The translations under genes and the position numbers were made by a program. 64,000 nt of DNA. It comes from Allomyces macrogynus ATCC 38327 (lineage: Eukaryota; Blastocladiomycota; Blastocladiomycetes; Blastocladiales; Blastocladiaceae). Numbering within the stretch: the stretch's first letter is position 1; each line of letters starts with the position of its first letter. A model generated the notes under the pieces. It saw only the letters and a program-made list of their open reading frames with translations, searched no databases and was not told the DNA's origin. The stretch is taken from contig GG745363.1 of the NCBI GenBank assembly GCA_000151295.1, positions 42,348 to 106,347 on the forward strand, read 5' to 3'. This document shows, piece by piece, positions 31,176 through 41,830 of this stretch.

Positions 31176-34052
31176 TCAAACCACCAGGTCCGCTTGCACC
31201 TCATCAAACGGTTCGAGCGCGACCCAAAAGAATCCCTTGGGCGCACCAGACGGATCCGGCAACCAGCGGCGCTCGACCCACGGCACACGCTTTGGGAACG
31301 TCAACAAGTCATCGACGGTACGGTTGACATCGTGGAACACGCGCACCTCGGTCCGCGATAGCAATTCCACGACCGTCGTGAACGTCGCGTCAGCGGCACG
31401 CTGCGTGACCGTCTTGCGCCCGCCCATGGCTTTCGCCTTTTCGTCGCCGACCGTCGACGACACGAGTCCACCGACCAAGTCACGCATCGTCTTGTTGCGC
31501 AAAATGGAATCGAGCGACCCGTGCGCGGTCGCGACCATACCCTGGATACGCGTGACGACCGACCGCGCCGCCTCGACTTCGCGAGCGTCGGAAATCTCGT
31601 CGATGACGACCACGTCGGGCGTGTGGTTCTGCACGGCCTCGAGCAGCACCTCGAATTGCCGGTCACGGCGCTTGACTTGCATCCGGCGCGCACGGTGCAG
31701 CGAAAAGTGCGGGATGTTGCCGGGACCGCCGACTTCGTTGGACGTGTCGACGACCATGACATTGTTGCCCGCTTCGCTCAAGCGCGCGCACAGGTCGCGG
31801 AGCGTATGGCTAGGAGGGTGGAGAAGTGAGAGGGTGAGAGGGTGAGCGTGGGAGTTTGCGGGTGGGACAAGTGATATGACAACGTACGTTTTGCCGCTTC
31901 CTGGCTTGCCGAGAATCAAAATCGACTTGCCCGACGCGACCAGGTCCTGCAACATCTGGCCAACACCATACCCCGGTGGACACGCCCGACCGACACGAAT
32001 CGTGAGCCCGACGACATTATCGTCGCGATCCGAGATCCAGCTGATGCGGTGCAGCATGCCGTCAATTCCGCCGCGCCGATCCGACGACCACTTGCGACCC
32101 TCAAAAATGGCTTCGAGATCCTCCATGGTAACTGGCGGCAACTGCGTCAACTCGGCAGCGGGCTTGCTCGTCCCAAAGAATCGCAGCAGCGGACGACGTC
32201 CAAGATCCAAAATGACTTCGTTGAGCTCAGATTCGGCGTCGGGAAACTCGGCCGCGACTACGGCACACACGTTTTCGGGCAAGAGCGAAAACAACTGGTC
32301 GACCTCGGCCTTGGTGCGTTCAGCAAACTCGGCAACCTGTTCATCACTGCCTGTTGACGCGACCTCCGACTCGCCGTCTTCCGACAACGCAAACCGCCAC
32401 ACAAGCTTGCTGTCGTCATCAAACCGCGCATGCACCGGCGCGTACTTTGGCAAATTCTGCCCCAACGACCACGTCTTGTTCTGGAGCCGTTCCGCGACGT
32501 GCAACCAACTGCGCGCGCGCACGAGCCACTTCGACAGCTCCCCGATGCGCTCGACCATGGCATTCGCCGCGGGAACGAGCTGGTCGACGTCGCACGCCGC
32601 GCACTCGGCGAGCTCGACGGCATTTGGGTGCAGCTGCCAGTAGGTCTTGCGGTCGTTGGGGCCCGTCACGGCCTTGCTAAACAGGTCGTGGAACTGCTTC
32701 TTGAGCGGGTTCTCGGGCAACCCGCACGCCAGCAAAATAATGTTGAGACCCGGTCGCGTGCGCGTCGGGGTCGAGATCCACTGCATGGCCGCAAACAACT
32801 TGACCTGCTGCGCGTCAGAAAGATGGTACTTGGCCGGTGCTGCTTGCGCGTCGACTGCAGCCTGGACGGCAATCGCTGTCTTGGTGAGCGCGTGCCACTC
32901 AGCAAAAAGCGTTTGCGTCTCGTAAACTGGGTGCAGGTGGACGCCGAGCTGGTGCAGGAGCGCGTCGGCGTCGGCACGACCGTCGTGCACGACCACGTCA
33001 CATTGGTCGAGAATCGACTGCAGCGATTTGGTGAGAGATGGGCGGTGAGCATCGCTCGCTGCGCCAGCGTAATCAAACAGGAACACGACGGGCTTGGCTT
33101 TCTTCGAGGCTGCGGGAACAGCAATTTGCACGACGTCAACCCCACCCGCGCGGCGGTCCAGTGCACCCTCGACTTTGAGCGCGATGGTCGGGCAAGTTGC
33201 GGGAATGTGCGAAGAGGCCGACTGAGCGTCGGTCGCCGTCTTGATCAGATAGACGTCGATGCGCGCATTGGATATGTGCGGGATCATAGACCCGACGGCC
33301 GACTGAGCCAGCGGGGCCGGTGCCGTCGACAAGGATGCAGGTCGCGGTGCAGCGGCTGCATTCTTAGCAGTCTTGCTCGAAGCAACTGGGGGCGGGGTTG
33401 GGGCTGGCGTAACTGGAGCGACTGGTGGGGACGGAACGGCAACGGACACTGGCGTCGATTTCGGCACTGGAAGCAGAAGCTGCTCACTGCCGCCACGGCG
33501 ACGAGTCACAAAATGTTCGCCGTCCGTGGTGACATGCAAGAACGGCTGGGCAGCGACACTGGTCACAGCGCTCCACAAATGGTGCTCCGCCAGCGCAGGA
33601 TGGCCCACAAGGGCATCCTTCAAATCAAACCAGGGCATCCCCTTGGAGCGCGGACCCTGCATCATCCCAATAGCGTCGGCAATCAACGCCTCCTGCATTG
33701 CAAAGAGAGGATGCTCAGTCAGCGACACTTGCTTGGTCATGGAGACGCTGTTCGCTGAGAGCTGGAAATGGCCCGGAAAAAGGTGGACAAGGCCGGTAAC
33801 ACCGCCGAAATGGTAGTAGTGCACAGAGACGGCGCGGAGGGCATCCTCAAAGTCGGCGAGCGACAACGGTTTCCCGGCCGGCTTGTAAAATTTGTTGTTC
33901 GCGCATATGAGAGCCATGAACAGCCAGACGGCCTGTTGGAACGAGCGCTTGGGCCACGGGCATTGCTTGAGCCATTTATGCCCGCTGGTCCAGCTGCAAA
34001 TTTGCAGTGCTGTGAGCGAGGCGGGTCGGCCGGTTGCGAGAATCTTGGGCAT
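31176..34052 (-). CDS. RNase D-like domain fused to Ycf45/SpoIIIAA-like AAA ATPase
   Basis: ATG at 34052 (MPKILATGRP), stop at 31176. A 78-nt intron at 31810-31887 keeps the frame open; removing it restores the P-loop GKPGSGKTHTLRDL. Product about 932 residues. An N-terminal alpha-helical region (1-250) is followed by a low-complexity Ala/Pro linker. Next is a 3'-5' exonuclease-like domain with VVHDGRADADALLHQLG and YETQTLF. Then comes a Ycf45-type ATPase: PPVTMEDLEAIFEGR, GIDGMLHRISWISDRDDNV, VGLTIRVGRA, Walker A GKPGSGKT, VVDTSNEVGGPGNIPH, RARRMQVKRRDRQ, Walker B DVVVIDE, TAHG and RDLVGGLVSSTVGDEKA. Two exonuclease catalytic positions look substituted: the DxE motif reads KVE and the ExoIII Tyr reads Cys (AECAACDVD). 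The domain may bind but not cut nucleic acid (inference). Confidence 0.78.
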   Translation of the reverse strand: MPKILATGRPASLTALQICSWTSGHKWLKQCPWPKRSFQQAVWLFMALICANNKFYKPAGKPLSLADFEDALRAVSVHYYHFGGVTGLVHLFPGHFQLSANSVSMTKQVSLTEHPLFAMQEALIADAIGMMQGPRSKGMPWFDLKDALVGHPALAEHHLWSAVTSVAAQPFLHVTTDGEHFVTRRRGGSEQLLLPVPKSTPVSVAVPSPPVAPVTPAPTPPPVASSKTAKNAAAAPRPASLSTAPAPLAQSAVGSMIPHISNARIDVYLIKTATDAQSASSHIPATCPTIALKVEGALDRRAGGVDVVQIAVPAASKKAKPVVFLFDYAGAASDAHRPSLTKSLQSILDQCDVVVHDGRADADALLHQLGVHLHPVYETQTLFAEWHALTKTAIAVQAAVDAQAAPAKYHLSDAQQVKLFAAMQWISTPTRTRPGLNIILLACGLPENPLKKQFHDLFSKAVTGPNDRKTYWQLHPNAVELAECAACDVDQLVPAANAMVERIGELSKWLVRARSWLHVAERLQNKTWSLGQNLPKYAPVHARFDDDSKLVWRFALSEDGESEVASTGSDEQVAEFAERTKAEVDQLFSLLPENVCAVVAAEFPDAESELNEVILDLGRRPLLRFFGTSKPAAELTQLPPVTMEDLEAIFEGRKWSSDRRGGIDGMLHRISWISDRDDNVVGLTIRVGRACPPGYGVGQMLQDLVASGKSILILGKPGSGKTYVVISLVPPANSHAHPLTLSLLHPPSHTLRDLCARLSEAGNNVMVVDTSNEVGGPGNIPHFSLHRARRMQVKRRDRQFEVLLEAVQNHTPDVVVIDEISDAREVEAARSVVTRIQGMVATAHGSLDSILRNKTMRDLVGGLVSSTVGDEKAKAMGGRKTVTQRAADATFTTVVELLSRTEVRVFHDVNRTVDDLLTFPKRVPWVERRWLPDPSGAPKGFFWVALEPFDEVQADLVV

Positions 34053-35129
34053 CGTGAGGTCAACCGAGTTGCCAGGAGCGTGCGAGCGAGTAGCTGAGAG
34101 CCGATTGCGTGCAGTCTTGTCGTCGGAAAGAACCTTGCAAGTGCCGGGAGAAGCACTGTGCAGTACTGCCAGCGGTGGTCGTCGTTGTCGTGGAAGAGGA
34201 CAAGTACTCTGGTCAAGGCGGATGCGCTGTTGAGTTTGCACTGATCAAGAGAAATCTGACCTGCTTATGACCAGTTCGTGACCGAAAAAGTCCGACTCGG
34301 TCACTCGTTTTGATGGTTGTGACAAGGCCATCATGTCCCATCATGTTTTGGACCTTTTGCACCGACTTGCTCATGCACGGGTGGGGACCGCACCACCTGG
34401 TCCTGCTCGTGCAGGGCGAGATGCGTCGTGGTGGGCGAGAGGGTCAGGTTCACGAGCAGAGACAGGGCCCAGTAGGGCACGTCAAGTGTCAGGTCACACA
34501 CAGCAGGCAGGTATGTCATGAGTGTACACAGCGGCCAGACCAAATCGAAATCGTTGTTGTCCTCGTCTAGTTCGTCATCGTCCTCCCAATCTGAGTCGTT
34601 GCTCCCGCTACTGCTGCTTGAATACCCCCCCACTGCTGCCATTCGAATCCCACTCGCTGCCACTTGACATGTCCTTGTCAAAGTACTCTCCATATGCATC
34701 GTAGTCTTCCTTGCCGCTCTCGTAGCAATAATCATAGCTGTGGCCATAGTCATCGCCATAATCCGGGTAGTACCCGTCATCAGAAGTATGTGATGTGCCT
34801 CACATACATCAGTGGTGACAGTCGAGAGCGTGAACGCATCAGCCAGCTTGGCAAAGCACACACACCCACAGTCAGTTTGAAAAAGTCCAAGCATGGATGA
34901 GATGCATGGCCTCACAGACGCTCTCAACTGTTGATAAAGCTGGCTGCTGCAAACCGCCAGAAACGGCCGCAAGCAGCACGTTGCGGCATCAACAGGCGGC
35001 CGGCCGAGGGCCAGCAAGCACAGCGTGACCCGGTGCGAGACGACGTGCTTGGGATCGGCAGGCAATGCGAGACATGCTGGAAAGCACGTGCGTTCGATTC
35101 AATCCCACGACGTGCAACTAGCACGGACC
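34053..35129. other. Intergenic stretch, low-complexity acidic frame only
   Basis: A minus-strand frame at 34331-35065 has a Ser/Asp/Glu-rich part (SSSSSGSNDSDWEDDDE) but no convincing start or domain. It may be a small unrecognised gene or non-coding. Confidence 0.35.
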
Positions 35130-36230
35130 CAAGTGCGAGCCGTCGCAGCCCATGCCACGCTCTTCAACCACGACCACCACGATTGCAGTGACGAGTACCC
35201 TGCCACCACCGTGGATCCTACCTCGAAAATTTGCCGGACCTGGTCCTCGAGCTTCTCCCCTAGCATGTGCGCGACCATGACGACCGTCACTTCATTGTTG
35301 AGCTCGCTCTTGCTTCGCCCGTCTTGCTTGTTCCTGCCATCAAGTCCGCCATCCAGCGCGCTACCAAGACCACGTGGCTTGGCTTCGAGGACCCCGACGC
35401 TGTGATGCGCGCGATCTCGACGTGGGCACGATCGCCACCGACTATTGGGACGACCTGGCGCGATATTGGCTTGTCCTGCCGCCATGCACGGCCACGCGCC
35501 AGCACGCGCTCGGCGGTGCCACGCCGTTGCCTGCATCGTCCAAGTGACCGACCGCTCTTCCGCGTGGCACCGTGAAACGTCCACCATTACCACGTTTCGG
35601 GCAAGGAGGAGCCTGTTCTCGACCAGTTTGCGCCGATTCCACCGCAGTGTCGCAATCTGACCGTTGGCCCCGCCAAGGGCGTCGACAGTGATCTGCCAGA
35701 GATGCCGCACACGGTGGAGAAGCTCGTACTTGAGCACGTCCCGCGGAGGGATTGCAACTTATTTCGTTTTGGAATTCGATTCCGTGGGCGTGACCGTCAC
35801 CGACTTGGGCGATGAGGGCCATGACGACCTGTTCGCCAAGCTCATCAAGGACCCGTGACTTCTGCGCCCAACGCTCGTGGAGTTCAAGATTCTGTCGTGG
35901 CACAAGTACTTTGGCGAAACGACCATGGACGCGCTCACGGTTGCCCTGCCCCTGCAAACGAACCTGCAAGTGTTCCATCTCGGCCGATGCACGGCGATTG
36001 GCATCGGCTGCGTCGTGGCGGCGCTACCGCGCACTGGGATGCGTGAGCTCGTGCTGCATTTGCGCATGGACGTCGAGAGGAGCAAGAGGCGCTCGAGCGG
36101 CTCGCCACAGTCCTACCTGCGACTATCGATACGCTTGAGCTCTCCATCAACAAGGAGCCTGACAAAGACATGGAAACGGAGGACCCTGACAACGGCGACG
36201 ACAATGCCGAGGAGGCGAAGAAAACCATGA
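35130..36230 (+). pseudogene. F-box/LRR-like protein, copy C (frameshifted)
   Basis: The plus-strand reading shows ENLPDLVLELLP then an in-frame TAG, then FIVELALASPVLLVPAIKSAIQ, the F-box-like block of this family. After frame changes come PTVEKLVLEHVPRRDCN-like and TLVEFKILSWHKYFGE, then LQTNLQVFHLGRCTAIGIG and LPRTGMRELVLHLRMD, matching copy A and the 51 kb member. Several stops and shifts are present. It ends in an acidic tail. Likely a dead or badly sequenced copy. Confidence 0.55.
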
Positions 36231-36402
36231 ATCGTTTGTTTTTAAAGCCAAGACTGATCATCAATTGTCAAATTGGTAACAAAAGAAACTGCGGCTGTAC
36301 GGAAGAACAACGTCTTTGACCTGTTCAAACATCTTCGACGATTCCAAACGCTCCCTTTTCTGCAAGGAGTGAAAGCGCCCACCCGGCCAAAATGATCTCA
36401 TG

Positions 36403-38731
36403 CTAAGCTGCGACCGCCGGTAAATTGGTCTGCACCCTGTCAAAAGGAAGCGGGAGTAGAATAGGATGAGTATGAGCCACATTTGATGAAACTAAACGCA
36501 CGCACCTGAAGCTCCCATGGTTCAAGAACTGAGTCCACTCATCACGAGTCTTCTCATCAATAATGCGCACTGATAGCTCAACGCGACCGTGGCAAATTTC
36601 AATGCTGAAAGTTGTGTGATCGGAGCCGAGCGGCAAGTTGGGCAACTCGATTGTAATCGTGCCAAGAAGCGTGCAATCAGCAATGTCGAGCCGGTTTGGG
36701 TGCTCAACACTTGCCGCGCGGCCCTCAGCAGCGGGAGGAATACGATCCGACACGTACACGAGCACTTTTACAGGCGCTTGCATGTTCCTGAGCACCTTGA
36801 ACCCGGTCCGCGTGAACGAAGCATTGTACGAAACAAGCTGGCCCTTGGACATGAAGCACAGCACCGCCTTGGGCACAAACGCGCGACTCGGATCGACTGG
36901 ATCATACGACGTGATTTCGCTCCTGTGGTCGCGTCGTGGATCAAACTCGCGCTGCACACCAATACCAATCGTCTGGCGCGCGCGACGCATCCGAATCGAC
37001 TGATTGTTGATGCAAAACCAGACCGCGCCGCGCACAACGGCGGCTTCAGGCCGCTGCAAGGAGACGACGCTGCCAACTATCTGGAGCACGGCCGAATTGG
37101 CATTGATGCGATCCTGCAAGTACCGGTTGGACCCAAACCCGCCCACAAGATACAAGTACTTGACCTTTTCACTGTCATTGGCACCACCGATGCGGCGCGC
37201 CTGCCACAACTGGTCGCAAATCAAGCCGATGATTTCGTCGATGACTGGATCAAAGAATGACTTCATGTCGGCGGCTGTCACGAGGATCTCGAGATCCGCA
37301 AACTCCTCTTGCTTTTCTTTGGGCAAAAACTTCATCAGCTGTGCTGGAAGTCGCAGAAGCCACTCTTGCGTCCCACTGAACGTGCGTTTCTGCGCCTCCC
37401 ACTCCTGTTCCAAAACCGTGAAGCGACTGGCGAGCTTGTCTTTGAAATCGTTGTAGCCGCGAAGGCCGAGTTTCTTGCGCAAGAACACCTTGAACTGCGC
37501 ATCGACAGATGTGGCACCTGCAAAGTTGCCTGTGCCGAGCGTGAGTTCCTCGAGATCGCCGCCCTTGTCAAGGCGGGCAAGAAACAGGTCGACAGTCCCG
37601 CCGCCGCAATCGACAATCAACACCCTCGGGCTATCGCTGATCGGGAACCTGGACTCATGGACGCATGCAAGCGCTGCCGCTTCCGGCTCGTAGCAAAACA
37701 GCAGGTGCCGCGAATTTTCGTTGGAAATGAGACCAGCGTTGGTCGCTGCACGTCGAATCGTATGGTGCGCTTGCGATGACCAGCCAACGGGTACTGTGGA
37801 GGTCGCAGCAACCAATGTGAGTTGCTTGACGCACTCTAGAGCGGAATCTGACCCTCCCGGAACAGAACAACGCACCCGTCATGCAAATCAGCAAGTCGTC
37901 GGCACTCAAGTTCACATCGACGGGATAACGGCTCTCGATGAAGCGCATCATTTCTTGGCGCAGGCACGCGAGGTAGTCGGAAATGATATCAACGGGCTTC
38001 ATCCCTGCAGGCACATCCGGGCGCATGACCTCAGGAGTGGTCGCCTCCAAGGCCAGCTTGATGCGATGAACCGGCGCCATAGACTTGTCGTATCTCGTCG
38101 CCGACCAGCCCCATTTGCATTCGTGCAGCGACGACCGCACGCCATTCGGGTACGCGATAACTGTCGGCAGCTTGTGCGAGTGCATATTGTGCGGCCGATC
38201 CACCCAGTCCTCGTTCCCAATGATTTGCGTGTTGGCGTCACCACGCGGCACCCAGACCCGCTTGTTTTTGCTGCGCTGCTCGTCGGGCACGCGAAAAACG
38301 GCAAAGCCCGAAAACGTTGTGCCAAAGTCAACGCCCTGCAATCAAGGGACACAAGTTAGCGCGCAATGAAAGGGCACATTGAGGCAGCCCCGTGAGGCAG
38401 GAAGACCATGAAGACTCCCACGAACCACCATGAATTTAACAACCGGCATATCACTTGGAGCATCGTAACCAGCCGGCTTGGGCAAAGGGTCGGTCACGGC
38501 AAGTTGGCGGTCGCCAGGGAGCGTTTGTGCGCGAGTCGGCATCGGGACGGGCATTTGCAGATGGGTTGAAGGGATATGGAACGGCCCTATGGGATTGGGA
38601 CGGGGAAGAGAATGACTAGCGCCGTTGGGTGCATTTGGTGTTGGCATCGCGGGATTCTGCGACCCTGCAAAGCCTTGGCCAGATGACTGTTGCTGCTCCG
38701 GCTTCTTGAACGGATTCTTCATAAATCCCAT
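36403..38731 (-). CDS. HSPA12-like Hsp70-family ATPase
   Basis: Four exons: 38731-38429, 38335-37876, 37793-36506 and 36436-36403, total 694 residues, all GT-AG and in phase. An N-terminal Pro/Gln/Asn-rich tail of about 100 residues precedes the actin-like ATPase fold. The fold shows phosphate-1 loop GVDFGTTFSGFAVF, connect-1 region VPVGWSSQAHHTIRRAA, EPEAAALACVHE, phosphate-2 loop LIVDCGGGTVDLFLARL, and adenosine motif LVGGFGSNRYLQDRI. The C-terminal part is short and lacks the canonical substrate-binding lid and any EEVD end. This is the layout of the HSPA12 branch, which is expanded in fungi and animals; clients are unknown. It is divergently paired with the kelch-like gene, with about 470 nt between them. 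A second, broken kelch/Hsp70 pair exists at 47.4-48.9 kb. Confidence 0.85.
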
Positions 38732-39169
38732 TACTGATTGATCGGCCGCTTGGACAGAATCGAGCGACGGCCACGAATCGAAGGTTGCGATGCAGCAGAG
38801 GGTGAAGAGGAATGGGTGATTGACAAGAGGACGGATTGGCCAGTTCCTCTCGTTTTATAGATGGGCGCAGAGCAAACCGCCGTGACAGTCAACGCAAAGT
38901 GGCGTTTGTATAGTTTCAGTGACATGGAAAGACCGCATATCGACGTGGAAGTGTCGCGCTGCTTGACAGGACTATTGTGCTGACAGTGCGTGCCTGTGCT
39001 TTTCTGGAAATCAAAGGTATTTCATGCTCGCAGCATGAATCAGGTGTGATTTTCCTCCGTATACCTCGTCTGATCGTGTCTGCTCAGCGTGGTTTGTGGG
39101 ACTGGTTGTGCGAGAGGAGTGGAGGGAGCAAGCGAAGGGCGCAGCGGGCAACATCTTCCACGTCACAAA
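38732..39169. promoter_or_regulatory. Divergent upstream region of Hsp70 and kelch genes
   Basis: This roughly 440 nt stretch lies between the two divergent starts and must contain both promoters. No heat-shock element array (alternating GAA/TTC) was convincingly seen. Confidence 0.35.
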
Positions 39170-40742
39170 GTTCTTCAACTTCCAGCACTATACCTCGCAA
39201 TGGCCGGCGATTTCAAGTCCTCCATGGCCAAGGGCATCTATTCAATTGATCTCTCGCAGCCCTTTTTCACCAGCGACCCGCCCATCACGACGCATGGCGT
39301 GTTCGACATCTCCGCGTCGGGTCTCGTCGACACGAACGCCATGGTCTTGGGCGACGGCAAGATCTTGATTGCGAGCGGGACGGGGCCCAAGGATATCAAC
39401 ATTTCGACGTACATATTCAACCCGAGCGACAACAGCAATTCGCCGAGTCTCAAAATCATGTCGGGCCGGCACCCGCACCCGTCGAGCATGGGCAATGCGG
39501 CCACAGCCAACGACAAGTACTCGGCGGTGCCGATTTACGGCGGGATCCAGGAGGACAAGTCGCACGCGCCGAGCATGCTTCTGGTCACATCCTCGTCATC
39601 GTCGGTCGCCACGTCCCACCCCGCGGATATGGTTGCGCGCGAGTTTGCGTCGGTGATGCGGCTCAAGGACTCGCAGCTGCTCGTTTCGGGTGGGTTCGGC
39701 GACGATTACCAAAAGGACTCGTGGCCCTTTGACGAGCCGTCGCAGTCGTGGAGCAGGGCCAAGTGGACGATGACGCAGGGCCGCTATTTCCACCGGGCCG
39801 TTGTCTACGGCTCCAAGCCGTACCTCATCACGGTCGGCGGCTGCTCGTCTGCCAAGCCCTACACGCTCGTCGAGACGGTCGACTTCAAGGCCGGTTCGCT
39901 CAGCTCGGTACAGTTGTGAATGCAGACGACGGCCCCAAGTCGGTCGTGTCCAGCTGCATGGCGCTCGTCGGCGACACGCTCCTCTACCTCGGCGGTACCC
40001 GCACCAACGACGCTGGCACCAATGTCGGCTCGCACCTGCCGCTCGTGTCGCTGCTCAAGATCGAGACGGCCAACAATGGTCTCCAGTTCCGGTGGATGAC
40101 CGACTTCAGGCCCGCGTCCTCGCCCTCGTCGACCAAGTCGGGGGTAGGCAGCAGCAGCAACAGTGGATCCGATTCGAGCTCGTCGTCATCGTCGTCGGCA
40201 GCGTCGGGAAAGAGCGGTTCTGACTCAGGGTCGGTCACGACAGAGTCGTCTGGCCTCTCGACGGGTGCAATTTTTGGGATCGCGATTGGCGCCGCTGTCG
40301 TCGGTGCTGTGGCCGTCTTTGGTTTCTTACAGTACTGCCGCCGCCAACAGTTCCCCGACGCGTCGAAGCCGGTCCAACCCGCGCCGACGGCGCCCGCCGA
40401 GCCCGCCCAGCAGTACGCACATTCCCAGGCGTACGCGCAAGCGCAGAACACGTACGCACAGCCGCAGAACACGTACGTGCAGCCGCAACTTACGTGGATG
40501 CAGCCGCAGCCACAGCCACAGGAGCCGCAGCCGACGTGGGCGCAACCGCAGCAGCCGCAGTCCACTTGGCCGTCTTCAATACCATGCCCGTCCCACCAAC
40601 GCCGACCACGCCCACGGTGCTCTCGGAACCGACGACGCTCGTGTCTTCGACGGGCGTTGGATACCTCATGGACCCCGACACGATGCAGCGGCCGCCGAGT
40701 TCGGTCAGTGGGGCTGGCGCTGGGTACGCGCCGCACAAGTGA
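39170..40742 (+). CDS. Kelch-like membrane-anchored protein
   Basis: The reading begins near NIFHVTKFFNFQHYTS and shifts to AGDFKSSMAKGIYSIDLSQPF; a possible internal ATG is at 39200. Beta-propeller units follow: NAMVLGDGKILIASGTGP, YIFNPSDN, REFASVMRLKDSQLLVSGG, RAVVYGSKPYLITVGG, and in another frame ALVGDTLLYLGGTRTND. After a Ser-rich linker lies one transmembrane helix, GAIFGIAIGAAVVGAVAVFGFL, then a Gln/Pro-rich cytoplasmic tail with repeated QPQ-type units ending YAPHK. This is a type I surface protein with an extracellular kelch/galactose-oxidase-like propeller, a layout frequent in zoosporic fungi (inference). One-base shifts near 39200, 39915 and 40565 interrupt the frame. The shift at 39915 is present in the copy at 60.0-60.8 kb as well. 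Confidence 0.7.
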
Positions 40743-41194
40743 TGTGTGGGAAGCATGGTTTTGGAACGCTATCGTATAGGCAACAGCAAATGTTCACATC
40801 ATGATTATCTGCACCGGATGTACCAAATCAGCAAATGGACGATGCTATGATCGCGAGGAGTGTTCATGACAAGACTGAGAGGTTTGGCTGACGCGTATCA
40901 TGGAGACGTGATTTGCATATGAAAAGTGATTCGTCCACGATCAGGGAGCCTATTTGCAAAACACCATCTATGGCCGTAAATTGAAAGCAGCTGGTGGAGA
41001 AGGAAGGTTACATAACGTCAACTTGATTTCAGACCGCAGAAGCCAACGAAGCAACATGTGAGCGGCGATGTGACGCGTAATTTCAGGCCACGTTCCGAAC
41101 CACGCCAGCATGGCCGAAAATGTGAGTAAAGCCCGGTGCGAGAACCGGCCACCTCCCGCGCCATGAACTTGTGCATGTTCAGCTCACCCTGTTC
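40743..41194. other. Intergenic stretch left of the DIRS element
   Basis: No gene or repeat was recognised between the end of the kelch gene and the left outer end of the element. Confidence 0.5.
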
Positions 41195-41277
41195 ATTGGG
41201 CATTGGACGAGCTGCCGAAGGCAGCGAAGTGCAATGCTCGTTGTTCGAATACGAACAACGCGGAAGCGTTCATTTGC

Positions 41278-41474
41278 CTATCTCATCTATTGATGACAAA
41301 TCGTCGACAAACCCTGGGGCAGCGTAAAAAACCCGGGTCGGGAAAAAACCTGCTGCCCCTGTGAGGAAAAACCTGACAGGAAGGTCAGGTGAAAAAACCT
41401 CACAACACATGGCCCTGCACCCCTCCCCCACGGCCCTCAAAAGGGTCGCGCCCCCCGGGAATGGACCCACGCTC
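41278..41474 (+). repeat. DIRS left inverted terminal repeat
   Basis: It begins TATCTCATCTATTGATGAC and runs through GTGAGGAAAAACCTGACAGG to GGAATGGACCCAC. It is the reverse complement of 46689-46884 with only a few differences near the inner end. Confidence 0.9.
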
Positions 41475-41716
41475 AACTACGCAGGCCGGTGCAGGGACAC
41501 AGCGATGGCGAAGCCTTCGCATGAAGTGGGACTGACAAAGCCCACAAAGTGCAATGATAAAGCGGAAACAGAACAAGAAGCGAAAACGGAAGCCGCAAAG
41601 AATGTGCCAAAAAGCAATGGCAGGGAAGAAACAAAGTGCATGGGAATGCACAACCCAACCACAACGACACACCAGTCACAGTCGCGAGAACACAGCGAAA
41701 GGGAGGGTGCGGTGGG

Positions 41717-41820
41717 AGGCACATGAACGCTTCCACATTGTTCGTGTTCAAACAACGAGCATTGCACTTCGCTGCCTTTGGCAGCTCGTACAATGCCCAT
41801 TGTACATCACACTTCACAAC
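41717..41820. repeat. DIRS internal complementary region
   Basis: The left part (41717-41797) is the reverse complement of the outer left extension (41195-41277), for example CGAGCATTGCACTTCGCTGCC. The right part (41798-41820, ATTGTACATCACACTTCACAA) is the reverse complement of the outer right extension (46885-46905). The two meet at about 41797-41799, as expected for a splint that aligns both ends during circularisation. A few transitions separate the copies. Confidence 0.88.
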
Positions 41821-41830
41821 GCTACAGCGT

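Noticed and set aside
32430..33758. 442-codon plus-strand frame inside the exonuclease-ATPase gene
   Set aside because: Antisense shadow; the minus-strand reading has conserved motifs.
31176..40742. Retrocopy origin for the sequence at 59.4-60.8 kb
   Set aside because: The copied AAA-gene tract keeps its intron and there is no poly-A tail, so it was copied as DNA.
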